From positions 67,804,033 to 67,868,032 of the forward strand of contig OX485804.1 of NCBI GenBank assembly GCA_950295325.1: a stretch of 64,000 nucleotides of DNA, given 5' to 3'. The stretch's first letter is position 1; each line of letters opens with the position of its first letter. The translations under genes and the position numbers were made by a program. This DNA comes from Polytrichum commune (lineage: Eukaryota > Streptophyta > Polytrichopsida > Polytrichales > Polytrichaceae). Below, piece after piece: positions 34,801-46,522 of this stretch. Below the pieces are notes generated by a model that made no database searches, was not told the origin of the DNA, and saw nothing but the letters and a program-made list of their open reading frames with translations.

Positions 34801-37800
34801 TTGATATTCCGCTACGCACAATACATGGGTAATCATAGAAAAAACATCTTTTGGCCCCTGACGCACCCCAACCCCAACCCCAATTGCTCACTATGCCCCC
34901 AAAACGTTAGAGATACATTGCCCCACCTCTATCCACATGTGAGAATCAACATCTAAAAGGCCTCATAATAGCATGTCACAACACAACAATACACCTCATT
35001 ACCCAAGCATTACAAACTAAAAAAATCACAAGGTTCTTCACCCTAATCAGTGTAGGACACCACAACAACACACCACCCAATTTTTCAATTCCAGAATGGG
35101 TACTAAAATGCACATGCACCCATCCACCATGCCAATGCCATGCAAGACTACAACCAAACATCCTATGCATAATAGGAGCCCCGAACCAAAGCCCCTCCCC
35201 ATCCATCATACTCCAAATCATTGAATTCATATATTGCCATGACAAATTCCTCGAACAAGCCCTTGAACACAAACACTTTGAATGTGACCCACTAATAGCC
35301 ATACTTCACAGCAACGGTTGGAAAGTGAACCCCCTCATTAGCATCTCGGTTGGGGTCAAAGGTGCCATACACAAGCACTCCATTGAAAAACTCAACAAAC
35401 TTCTCATTCCAAAAAGTATTGTTAAAAATGTCATGAACAACATGCACCAAAATGCCATAAATTACATCACATACCTTGTACTAAACAAAAGGAAATTAAA
35501 CAATAAGCAAGCCCTAGCCCCCCCCCCCCCCACCCCAACACTTATATATATAGATAAGGCACTAACTGTCAAACTAGACATTCCCTCTCTCGCGCCCACC
35601 ATCCAAAAGGATGGTAAAACACCTTATACTGCATCATGGTAGCCCATGATCAATATAAGACTACCGGGTATTCACGTCGGTGTAAATAACACGGGCGGTT
35701 TTCTTTTTCTTTCTCTTTTCTTTGTTGGTCATAAGTCTTCATGAAGACGTAGGGGGAAACTAGGATCTTGGACTCACATTAATTCCACCTCAACTAGAAA
35801 ACTAGTGTGGACAGCACTAATTATTTTCACACTAACATTCCACCCACAGTAATAGGACTATTTAGTGTACTTAGATATGGGTGTCTAATTAACACAAGTG
35901 ACCAAACTAAACTTAACTTGCATACCTTAATAGCTTACGTTTCTATACGGACATGCTTCGTGGCCTTCATTGACTTATGTAAACATGAGACTGGCATTAT
36001 AAGTTACATTGGTGTTTGAATTTGGGTGAGATGCTTACTTGGTGGGAATAGGGAGGTCCGGGTAGAGAGGGGCCAAATATTCCACCACCTCAAGTGGATT
36101 GAGCACCTCGGCCGAGCAAATGTAGCGGCCTTGTGCAGACGGATCTTCGTACACTAGAATATGAGCTCGGGCTACATCGTCCACGTGGACATACCCCATT
36201 CGCCCATGCCTTCCAAAGCCCTCATCGCCTGCATCATCCCAAAGCAATTAGGTGAGTATCGTTGGAGCCTCTTAAGGTAATTGATGGATCTTAAATGATT
36301 ACTTTCCCAACTAGCCCACTTCTCCTAAAATGTGAAACACTCGACGAGTACAAGATGTTTAGCAAATCTAATTTGGGGCCATAGCCATTTTCCTCATATT
36401 TTTCGGAGTTGATATGAAATTCTTATTATCAAAGTGAAATATTCTCGTGCCTACTAAATGGGTTTATTAGGTCCCCCAATTATGTTGATTATTGAGATTA
36501 TAATGGTTATCACGTTCTGAGTGCATAACCGAATCTCTTTTCAACACGTTGTCTTTTTGATATCCGTTCTTGGAGTCACACCCAACTACATACCACTCAA
36601 ATATAGGTGTTTGATTAAGATAAGTAGTTGAACTAGGCACGTGTACCTTAGACTGTCTCCAATTAAACTATTCCGCCGGTAGCCAAACTGCAGTGGGCTT
36701 GGGGTATATCTGAGGAGTTATGCATGGATAAATCTTGTAAGATGCTATGGGGATCACCATATTCAACATTGAACTATATATTTAGGGCATGCTATTTCAT
36801 TTTATTTTATTTTTCTTTGGAAAGAGAAAACATGAGGTTTGTTTGATAATGTAAAGTTGGACATTTGTAGCTGACATGAAGAATTTGAGCTCCAGCTCCA
36901 TGAATGAGGAAATCTGATTGCTACACTGAATTGTCGTATTAGTGTGGGTTAGCATTTGGAGGTGCGTGTTGCTATAACTTTTTAGTGGTCGTTTGATTTC
37001 TTTATTCAAGCTACATAAATATTTCGTATGCGCATCAAAGAACATGATATAATTTACTTGTTAAAAACAAAATTAATGTCGGTCAAAACGTTATAGCAAC
37101 ACGTAACTCCAAATGGTGATCCACACTAATACCATAATTCAATGTAGTTACACATTGATCAAATGAGTTTGAAAATTAACTAGTTCAAATTTTAAGACTT
37201 TAGGTCAATCACCAATCATGTTGGAGGAATTCATGGAATATAATTTAAGTTAATTAAGTATATCCAAAAGAAATCAACATGTAACCGGTTGGACTTGGAA
37301 ACATTAGGATCGTGACTGATTATTTCCAAACTCTCGTCATTCACTACTCCAGCTCTAAGATAACTAGTTTTTTTTTATTTGACTTTATTTCTACTAAATT
37401 TATATACTGTCGAGCCCTTCAATTACATTTGTCCACCTGAGGCCACTTATTTAGATTCATGTACTGGATAAAATGTCTTCAATACTGAGGGAGAATCCAC
37501 ACATCTGAACAACCAATGAGTCATGGTTCAAGGCATGAGTACACAAATTACCACTACTAGAAACGTGGTAGTTTTACGACACGAAGGGACCATAATGACA
37601 CGAGCCCGATTCATGCCAACAGTAACATCGAGGTCTGACTTGAGTAACAATTGATTCATAGGAAAGTAGCCCTCGTATATGCTCCATACATTCACTTTAC
37701 ATGGGCACTTGAAGTAACCTTGGATCCTAGTAAGATGAAATGAAAACACTTTTTCTTTACACAAGGCTCCAAACAAGAAACTGTTGAAGATAAGCTTCGC

Positions 37801-40800
37801 TTTGGTCAAGGATGATGAGGTATTGAAAGTTGATTCTCTTGTAAAAGAGTTGGAATTCTTTAGACCTTGTAGATGCTGCACATAGGGTGCAATAATGGAA
37901 GGGCCTTGACAGCACCACTTATTTCATGACAATATGAGAACACATGGACGACTGCTTTTGTTAATCTTCTCTATCGAATCATGACTATCAACATGTGTCA
38001 GATGAGGCGCAACCTTACCTTTAAGAAGGTTCAAAACGTCTCCAGCGGTCTTCGAGAGCTGATCGGGCAAGCACGGGCCAACTACGAAGCCCGGCAATAC
38101 AACCACCAGGTCAAGGGAGTTGAGGGCTGCAAACTTCCATGCTTCTTTTTCAGACAACGCTTTGGCAACGGAGTACCAAATCTATCAAAAACACACAAAA
38201 TAAAACCGCAAGATGTGAATACAACGGCGTGTTTTCGACAATCCAATCTTTACACACCTCTTTCTTTTTCCATGTCCACTCCAAATAAGATCTCCAACCA
38301 GTGCCCGGGAAGTTCTTGGGCATAGTCAGTCAAGAACCTAGTGATTCTAAATCCAGCCGGTTACATGTTGACATCTTCCGGTTGTGCTGCTTTATTTATT
38401 TGAGGTATATTCTCTAGATTCCTCTAAAATGTTTGGTAATTCTCCTGAAGTCTTCAACTTCAACCGGTTATTACCCAACACGGGGAGGTCACTCCATTGT
38501 CAAGTTGAAAACCACGTGCGAACAAAGTTTGCTACCCCTATATTATATGCCATAGATAATTTTAAAAATTATGTTATTTTTTCTATATATACATATCCAT
38601 TGATAATATCTTTTGTATATATTTTTTGAAATTTTTAGTCATCTCCATTTTTTCTAGTAATTTTTTAAATCAATTCTACGTCATTCTAGTTAGAAACGGT
38701 ATGTTTTCTAGAAAAAACAAATTATCAATTTTTACTATGTAATAGATACCATGTATATGTACTCATGAATTCTTTTTGATAAAATTTTAACCCATTTTGT
38801 TGATGCAACTTAGAAAAAGTAGATTTTTTTTGTTCGCACGTGGTTTTCAACTTGACAATGGAGTGACCTCCCTGTGTTACCCAAGCTCAAGCGGTTCATC
38901 TGTAACTAACCGTTGGTTCTTCCCGGACATAGTCTCCAACTCATATTTTATGATACATCCCCGGGGTGGCAACTATTATCCTTGTACACTCATACCAAAG
39001 AACAATTCTACGGAATTCAGAATGGAATGATGTAGTGCACATTGAGACCGTCCATAATACATAATAATTATTTGATTTGAACATGTCTATGTATCATAAT
39101 ACATCGATAATTTGAAAATAATGTGCACTTTCTCTTGGATAGAGGGGCTTGTTCATAATCTGGTCTCCATAATATCTAATTATAATTCAAATAATCTACA
39201 AAAAATTGAAGATAATCTGGATTCATCTGGCTTGTGAGCCCTAACCCTAACTCTCTTCCCAACTTCCCTCAGTGGCTTCTCTCCCGCTTCTCTTTTGAAA
39301 CAGTTACTCTTAAATCCATAATTTTTGAAACATAATCTAGATTATATGTACGATTATGTGCACATAATCTATGCCTTTGTGAAGTTTGTGGACGAGCCCC
39401 CTGTAATGATTTGTTTGAGTTGCCACCCGGGGGAATACATCTTTCGTTTGAGTTGGCCACTACAGGCATTTGGTCGGGGTTCAAATACACACGTACCTTG
39501 TACTTGGTGCAAAATTGCAGGTCACTCCACACAGACTCATCCAAAGGAGCCGAGATGTTGTGGAGGTCCGCACGCATGCGAATGGCTGCAGTGGACGATG
39601 TGAGGACCACCCGCCTCACAGACTTGGCCTTCGCGCAAGAATTAAGCACGTTTAGTGTGCCAACAACAGCAGGGTCTATCAATTCCACCTGCTCCCAACC
39701 CAACCCAACCCAATCGTGTCAAATACATGTATGTATGTATGTATGTATGTATGTATTTTTAGGGTCGTTTCACACATAACATATATTTCAGTAAAACTAA
39801 ACTAAGTCCAAGTTCAAGATTCTGTCACAGGATCCTACGATAGGATTGTATGGTGAGATTTTCTGATAGAATATGCAGAGTCGATGATGATGATAAGATC
39901 ATAGCGGTAATTTTGATTGTACTTTCATTCTTCAACATTTGTTTGTATATGCTTGACATCGGAAAATATATATTTGATTGTTTATCATCATATTTTAATA
40001 ACATGGAATTCAAGTAATCACTAAGGATTTACACGTTTTCCCATAAAGTTTAGGTAGATCAAAAGTGTATCGTAAGTTCCTATGATAAAATTGAAGGAAC
40101 CGAAAAGTTCGGATTTCTGAAAATATGTCTAGATTGACTTAAATACAACATACATGTGACCGATGGCCGTGAGAAAATAATGATTTAGGATTTCTCGGGG
40201 TTATGGTTGGCGGTTTGAAGAACATAACCATGGCAAGAGAAATCCACATCACTTTTTGAAGCCTTGGTCATGAGATGTAGTGTAAAGCAAACTTAGACCA
40301 GGTTGTAGTATTTTGAGCAAGTATTTTTTGACATGCTCACCCATGGTGACTTCTTTTTTTGATGACCTTGTGTGAAATGAAGTGAGGACTACCACTCATT
40401 TCTCAACCAATGAAATTTTTAAAAGTGGAGGTCATGGTCACATGTCACTAGTGTAAACATGGTCGTAGCTTTCAATTCCATGTTTAATTCAAAAGTGAAA
40501 ACAAGAGAGAGAGTGAGAGAGGGTATTATTGCATACAAATAAACTTCTCATTCATCCAACAACAAAGTTGTGAGATAATATGTAGTATGTTGGTTAGTAT
40601 CTTCAATTGATTTGACACTGGAATTAGCTTTATAGAACCCAATTTATCATCATCCAAGTCATTTTAGCTTAATTGGCCACAAATCTATTTAGTATCGAAT
40701 TATCATGTAAAGGCTCAGGGCAAGCCCAATGGCCTTGCACTTGCATCTGCATCTGCGCTTTTTCATCCGCGATGCGGATGCAGATGCAGGTTTGGGCCCC

Positions 40801-42668
40801 AGTGGTTTTGATTTCTGCAAATCTCGGATGAGAATGAGTGCAGGGAGTGTTGATCTACCTGCATAACTCAACATTATGCAGGGACCCTGCTATTTGAATA
40901 GGACAAACCACTTTAAGTACACTTCCCAAATAAGACGAGGAAATGAAGACTTTGTAGTTAACTTCCTTTTAACATTGGGTAGATTAGGGAAGGGTTTGAC
41001 GTTGCTACTTACGAATGCTCTGATTTTCTCTAGTAACTAAATTGAGTAAAATAGAGCATAATTACAATTTAGATAAAGTAGTTTACATGGCGTGGTAAGG
41101 GTGATGAGTGGGTGGCTTCCCTGCATCTGCTCTTGCATCCGTCACATCCACAATATGAAACTATACCTTGGGATCCGAATGGACAATGGCCATGGAGGTG
41201 GCAGTGTGGAAGACTCCCTCGCAACCAGCGACTGCTGTGTCATAGCTGCCTTCAGTTAGCAAGTCCCCCTGCACCAGCTCTAGCCGCTCCTGAGCACCCT
41301 TCAACGCCCAGAGATGGGCGGACTTCTGCTTATTTTCTGCACACAAAAATCACAGAAATTGTCAACAAGTCCAGAATTTTGATGCCTATTTTACAGGGTC
41401 GCGTCCTATGTCCGGGAAGAACCGGCTGTTAGTTGCAGATGAACCGATTGAGTTTGAGAAATAACCGGTTGAAGTTGGAGACTTCATGAGAAATACTGAT
41501 CATTTAAAAAGAATCTAGAGAATATACCTCAATTGAATAAAGCACAACCAGAAGATGTCAACATGTAACCGGCTGGATTTAGAATCATTAGGATCTTGAA
41601 CTTCCCAGGCAGTGGTCACGTGTTGCAAGATCTGGCATGAGGCTTGCATTGACTCTACTGTTGCTCTCATTCAATGAAATGAAATTGATTTTGAAGACTG
41701 GGAAGTCAAAAAGGCTAATGGGACGGAAAGTCCATCAAGATGGGTTCAAACGAGTCAATTCTTTAGAGTGGCGGAGTGCGGTAGCCTCCTTGAAATAGAA
41801 GCTATTGTTAACTTGGTGGTCTAATTGCATGATAAATCTAGTATCTTTAGAGATAGGGATAATCGCCCATCGTTCGGTTTCAATGGCAAGCCTATGGTTC
41901 GAGGTGCGGTAGGGCAACCATGATCTTGAGTCCAATCTCTTTTGAACAGTGGCTGTCTTGTTGGAATCTGTTCTCGGAGCCACACTGAACCACACACCAC
42001 TCAAATGTAGGCTTCCGATGAAGAAAGTAATCGAATTAGGGGTGTCTACCTTCCCTCCCTACTGCCCAACTTTTCAATACCAAAAAAGACCAAATAGGTG
42101 GGTCCAAAGCTTTGAATGCATGTGATAACCTTAATACATGACAGCTTCCTCAGTGTGGCGGCCAATCGGTCTTAGTAAACCCTACTCGCTCCCCTTCCAT
42201 AGGATTTGCAAGGTAGATAGCATCTGCAAGAAACTAAAGGCAGAGAGAGAGAGAGAGAGTGAGAGATCCCCTCTCCATCACTCTCACCCTTTCTAGAGAC
42301 AGTATTTCTACATAGCTCAGAATTCTATATGATCTGCTTAATTAGAGAAGAAATAAGTATGCGACGCACGGTTTCTACAATTGGAGCACACTGATCCTCC
42401 ATGATTCAATTGTCACACACATCAAACAGTAGAATACTCGCAAACATCGCTACAGTTCTGGCGAGCTTGAAACCGCCGTCTGCACACTACTGCAGAACTA
42501 ATTGAGCTACGTACCAGGATCTCGCACAGCTCCACGCACATGGTAGCCCTCGTCAAGGAGACACTTGACCAGCCACGAGGCCACAAAGCCCGTCGCCCCT
42601 GTGACACACACCGTCCCTTTGGCCCCCTTCTGGCCGCCTGCTCCACTGATTTCTGCCAAGGGGCCCAT
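31818..42668 (-). CDS. Cinnamoyl-CoA reductase/dihydroflavonol reductase-like SDR
   Basis: Six exons join in phase: 42668-42515, 41336-41167, 39688-39497, 38181-38019, 36228-36039 and 31995-31818, giving 348 residues, normal for extended SDR108E reductases. Exon 1 encodes the NADP-binding Rossmann turn [13 protein letters not shown] and ends in VRDP; exon 2 has [12 protein letters not shown]; exon 3 LTSSTAAIR (catalytic Ser region) and [13 protein letters not shown]; exon 4 the catalytic Tyr-x3-Lys in [15 protein letters not shown]; exon 5 [20 protein letters not shown]; exon 6 [13 protein letters not shown]. The NWYCY signature of true cinnamoyl-CoA reductases is replaced by IWYSV, so a DFR-like or tetraketide pyrone reductase-like role is as likely as lignin-type CCR. 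Introns total about 9.8 kb and hold a LINE remnant, MITEs and dispersed repeats, yet the exons appear intact. The enzyme would be a soluble NADPH-dependent reductase of phenylpropanoid/polyketide metabolism. Confidence 0.9.
32110..32510 (+). repeat. Dispersed repeat family copy in reductase intron 5
   Basis: This copy contains gagattggactatgtgctca at about 32226, then 'ttgggagggcatatgtgat', 'tttgcatctcaaatctgatcttgaa(a)ttggaaatg' and 'gagctggaggtggc..caataggg'. The same order is found at 59325-59665 and 61265-61595. Confidence 0.65.
33545..34470. mobile_element. ~0.93-kb insertion splitting the LINE remnant
   Basis: The LINE-like frame breaks after the ..SIHK string near 33540 and resumes near 34500. 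The intervening ends are imperfect inverted repeats: ctatagttgcaat..gtttcgaaatg..aaaacg near 33547 and its reverse complement near 34410-34470. Inside lie a 126-bp foldback (33828-33953) and a 92-codon acidic open frame at 34048-34326 ([12 protein letters not shown], then NSYDDDDF). The superfamily is unknown and a target duplication was not identified. Confidence 0.5.
33828..33953. repeat. 126-bp foldback hairpin
   Basis: Arms of about 60 bp, aaacaccatattcgaaattt on the left and its complement at the right, pair around gagtcgacct near 33898. Mismatches are few. Confidence 0.8.
38300..38945 (-). repeat. Intronic repeat copy A (host of a nested MITE)
   Basis: In reverse complement this segment matches 41405-41625 from tatgtccgggaagaacc to gaacttcccgggca, apart from a 398-bp insertion. 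A third short match lies at 37277-37318. The family is unknown; it could be an LTR or MITE. Confidence 0.7.
38479..38876. mobile_element. 398-bp MITE with 8-bp target duplication
   Basis: Terminal inverted repeats of 48 bp (38479-38526 and the matching right end to 38876), starting cac(g/a)gggaggtcactcc, differ at one position. They are flanked by ttacccaa at 38471-38478 and 38877-38884. The related repeat at 41405-41625 lacks the insertion. An 8-bp duplication fits a hAT-type MITE, although the terminal bases are not the usual hAT pattern. It lies in intron 3 of the reductase gene. Confidence 0.88.
39727..39756. repeat. (ATGT)n microsatellite
   Basis: Seven uninterrupted atgt units in reductase intron 2. 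Confidence 0.95.
41405..41625 (+). repeat. Intronic repeat copy B (empty-site paralogue)
   Basis: This is the uninterrupted copy of the family at 38300-38945, in opposite orientation, in intron 1 of the same reductase gene. Around aaataaccggttgaagtt it lacks the MITE. Confidence 0.75.
42240..42266. repeat. (GA)n microsatellite
   Basis: A ga run with one interruption in intron 1 of the reductase gene. Confidence 0.9.
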
Positions 42669-42855
42669 TCTTGGACTCCGATATGCAACAACTGCACGAC
42701 TACCTCCGGTTCCAGCTCCCCTTTAAAGGAATTTGTTCAACTCCACATGCACCACCCGCACGCTCAGCTAGTTTCAGTGCCGGTGATCTCTGATCAGCTA
42801 CTGTGAAGAAAAACGCCCATGAGGTGTTCTATATTTATTCAGAGATGGGCTGGAT

Positions 42856-42889
42856 GTAAGTAAGTAAGTAAGTCAGTAAGTAAGTAAGC
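42856..42889. repeat. (GTAA)n microsatellite upstream of the reductase gene
   Basis: Eight gtaa units with one c substitution, about 190 bp upstream of the start codon at 42668. Confidence 0.9.
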
Positions 42890-42991
42890 GACATACGGCA
42901 AGGATTGGATGATCCGTGCGATCACCCGTGCACCTACCCCAGTGGCACCGGTGGCATGGGCTGCAGCAATTTCTCCCGTCGAGGTCTCACT

Positions 42992-43380
42992 CATCGGCTC
43001 AAACGTCCTCTACATCCGGCCGACCCGTTTCAACCATAACCGGTCACTCATCCGAGTGGAGGGCACTTCCAATAACAACATAGTATCCGTGAAAACAACC
43101 ATAACATTATTCAAATCCATAACAGTATTCTATGGGATTGATAGTATTCCATGGGACTATTCCGTGGAATATTGTCAATCCCACATTACATTGCTATGGA
43201 TCGGCTCAGACGTCTTCTAAATTTGGCCGACCCGTTTCAATCATAACTAGTCACTCATGCGAGTGGAGGGCACTTCCAATAACAACATATATCCGTGAAA
43301 ACAATCATAATATTGTTCAAATCCATAACAGTGTTGTGTGGGATTGATAGTATTCCACAAAATATTTTCCATATATAGAC
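42992..43380. repeat. Tandem duplication of ~206 bp containing a foldback
   Basis: Unit 1 starts atcggctca at 42992 and unit 2 at 43199, with about 85 percent match by eye. Within unit 1, 43115-43201 is an inverted repeat (atccataaca..gtgggattgata/caatattcc). The same arrangement recurs near 43320 and, in diverged form, at 61089-61211. Confidence 0.75.
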
Positions 43381-43439
43381 CGGATGTGGGGGACTATTCT
43401 GTGGAATATTGTCAATAACACTATATTCGTTAAATTGAG

Positions 43440-43946
43440 ACTTTCTCTAGTCTCAAATTAATATATGGATCAAAGAACTTGAAGAGGCCCGAAACTATAT
43501 TGTCAACAATCTCAATTATATTATATGTTCTAATATCCCAAATCTATGATGTGCGGACATAAGCACATATGGTAGAGCACTCGACACCAACTTCATCAAC
43601 AAAAACACATTGGGTAGAGCACTCCAAACAAGTTTCACCCAAAAAACATATAAACTGATTTCTATTATTAGCATGCACAATAGAATATAGACATTGCAAC
43701 ATACAAAGTGCATGTAATAAATGCATATTTCTTCATTCGACAATATAGTCCCAAACATAATAATAAGATGAACTTCATTTTTTTTTTAAATATAGTAAAT
43801 GGATATTCATCCAACTCCAAACAATATAGTATTCGTAAGTTCTACCCAAACTCTGCCCCAATTTTGAAGAGCACACATATGTGTAATTTATATTGCTATA
43901 ATTACGTATTAAACTATAATCATGCTAACACAATCCTACCAACTTC
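43440..43946. other. AT-rich spacer, nothing recognised
   Basis: No gene, RNA or element was recognised between the foldback repeats and the stop of the DUF7869 gene. Confidence 0.5.
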
Positions 43947-46522
43947 TCATTCAACATGGATTGCTTCTTGTGCAATCCGAGCAAGGTTGTCTTTTGCAAA
44001 AGTTATGTACTTTTGAGGGATGGACATTGATCCACTATGGTTTTTCCGTGGTTTCCATGCTATGAATATGGAATCTGTATCTACCCAAGATGGACCGTGC
44101 TCAGAATCCACCTTCCACCGAAAGTTAGGGTTTGTATCCCAGCCTGTATAATGCCGAATCACATCTTCATTCCTTGCTGTCGGTCGATAGTACTCCACTT
44201 GTATCTGTCGAAAATGAGGGCTGGAAGTTACAAAATTGGGTTTGGACAAAGCTCTTGCCACCCACACTGGCTTTGCATATGTCTCGTCTCCAGGACGTAA
44301 AATGAGCATATAACCTTCATGACAATCCACTGCAATGCGGAAAGATGGTGGGGGACGACTACTAGCCGGCCCCACGTAATGGTCGTCCACATCAAACTCC
44401 TCTCGAACCTCTCCATTTCCCAAAAGACTAGGCTCCGAAGCTTGTACATCGACTCGTGTTTGTGGCCAAAATCCATGCCTCAAAGTATGAGGGCTATCTT
44501 GGTGGAGGTCTGCCAAGGCGGCACGAACACGTGTCCAATAATGTATCCAACTCCCATAACGATGCCAACATGATCCGCCAACATCCGTTATTTTCAAACT
44601 CTCCCAATATTGTATGAAGCCTGATATACCTTTCAAAATATCCTCCAAATTCTTCATGGCTATTGGCTTGCAAGGCCTAGGCTCCCCATCCGGTAACATG
44701 GTCTTTCCATCCGCATCCACGCGCCACACAAGAAGACCCTCCGGCGGGCTCCAGTCTTGTGTCGTGCACAACAACTTGTATTGCATGGCCGGGACACCAT
44801 CGTCACGCATATAGAAGCGGAATTGTTGTGCCTTCGTATGCCCGATCAATCGGTGAGCTCCACTTCGAATATAAGGTTCTATAAATGCCTTGAAGTCTGG
44901 CACCTCCTCAATCATATGGGGGATGACCGGAACGTTATCCAAATCCATGTACGACTTCATCAATAACGGGATTGTAGGGAAATCCTCCTCCCGCAACTTC
45001 ATGCTCCACCGCCCAAAAGATGCATCAATATCATCGTGCGTGTGGCCTACCAATAGGAAGGACACAAAAACCTCCTTGAAAATGCCTTTCGCAACCAACA
45101 ACGACCAATATGCAAAAACATATCTACTTTTATTGTCCTTGGCACAATTGTCCAATTGGACACGCAAAGTGGGAGGCAACTTTTTGGCAATCACGGGATC
45201 ACTGGGTGGCTCTGGCAACGAATGAAAGCATACATCTTTTCCATCCAACAACGCTTCATATAGAGGTGTTGAACCCGTGTTTTCAAATAACAATCCTGAA
45301 GAATAGGCTGGCGGTTTCTCTAAATCACGTAAAAGCCTTGCAAATGACCCTATTGTGTGGTTTGAATCCGCTGGATACAAATCAAGAGCATAATGAGCAA
45401 ACTTGACATCACCGTGTCCATGTGCAATCATTCCTGTAATGCCAACCCAACGTGATTAGATATAATTAAACCATTTTGAGTGAATCCATGTTCTCAAGTA
45501 CATCACGGAATAAAAAACCACAACATTTAGGGTATGTCATGACATTGTTTCGAAGTTCACCTGTAACCGATACAGGCAACTTAAAAAACCCATCCGTGGC
45601 CTTGATTCGATTTGCAAAACATGGGGAGGCTGTTTTGGCATGGTCCATTTTGTCATGGATGACCATAAGAACCTCCAAGGGCCTGGAGATGGACAAAGCT
45701 CTATTTGTGTAATAATCATTACGGTGTGCCTCTTGCATGTTTACGTGCTTGAAATAGTTCAATTGATGCGCTGCATATGACTCGGTACCCATCGTGTGTG
45801 CATCCCGGAGGCGCTTCAACTTCTCGCAATTAGAGCACCTGGCAAATTTGTCCCCTCGTCTTTTTGTAATGTATTCGCTAAAGTTTTGTTTCTTAATTGC
45901 ACTCAATTTTGACAATGAAATTGGCTCCAACCTAATCTTCTCGCCAACTGCATTCACGTCCAACAATATGTCTTTCCATTTTGTGCCTGTGGGAAGAACT
46001 TTCTCCACAACCTTTTCACCGGTTGTGAGCGTGCGTGTTTTGTGCGGCATTGCATCGGCAAGGGGGACAATGATGGTTGCTAGAGTGGCCGTTGCTTGCC
46101 TTGTTGCTTCCCTAGGCTTCTTTAAATCCACATTACCATGGTGACGGGACCGGCGGCCTTCCTTGGCATAAGCAGCTTGTCAATAAAAGTCCGCTTTCGA
46201 CACACCGTGAATGGTGTACCATGCCTTACAACACACGTCCATGCTTTCAATGGTGATGACCTTGCGACCCATCCCATTCACATGTATCGCCCTATGGACA
46301 TCAAGTTTTCTTGTGGATCTTAGACGGAAATCTCCAAGCCACATTTCTTCGCGGATGGCCTTCAATTTATCCCTTGGAAACAATTGGCAACAACGATGCA
46401 CACAACAATCCTTTGTGGCAACTTCTCTAATGGACTCCTCCCCGAGCAACCTTTGACGTTTACAATCAGTTGCAGACGGAGCAGGACGTGCCAATGTATC
46501 GTACTTTCTTTGACCCTTACGC
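43947..46522 (-). pseudogene. DUF7869-type gene, disrupted
   Basis: Three consecutive open segments on the minus strand belong together: about 46522-46183, 46179-45466 and 45440-43947. The first has DCCVHRCCQLFPRDKLKAIR, the second a Cys pair (CSNCEKLKRL) and YPKCCGFLFRD, the third ITGMIAHGHGDVKFAHYALD, then VQLDNCAKDNKSRY and the family hallmark SFLLVGHTHDDIDASFGRW. This is the order of plant proteins with DUF7869, thought to derive from transposable elements; the conserved Asp/His residues suggest an RNase H-like or nuclease core, function unknown. Lesions: TGA at 46180-46182 (a CGA-to-TGA type change), a TAA at 45466-45468 followed by a +1 frame change (a 30-40-bp intervening string that does not make a normal-sized intron), and truncation of the 5' end by the LTR at 46523. 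No terminal repeats bounding it were found. Confidence 0.75.

Larger units (their letters stand above)
33060..35645 (+). mobile_element. LINE ORF2 3' remnant in reductase intron 5
   Basis: Fragments in shifting frames resemble the C-terminal half of a plant LINE polyprotein. Near 33180-33540 an RNase H-like part reads WMAPSSLPS in one frame, then [14 protein letters not shown] and [20 protein letters not shown]. After an interruption, about 34740-34900 reads [20 protein letters not shown] and [13 protein letters not shown]. About 35150-35640 reads [17 protein letters not shown], then [20 protein letters not shown] and [22 protein letters not shown]14 tract lies near 35517-35530. Stops and frameshifts are frequent; no intact reverse transcriptase domain is present. 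The fragment lies sense to the window and antisense to the host gene. Confidence 0.65.

Noticed and set aside
44037-45406. Plus-strand open frames over the DUF7869 region
   Set aside because: They are shadows of the 494-codon minus-strand frame, which carries the family motifs.
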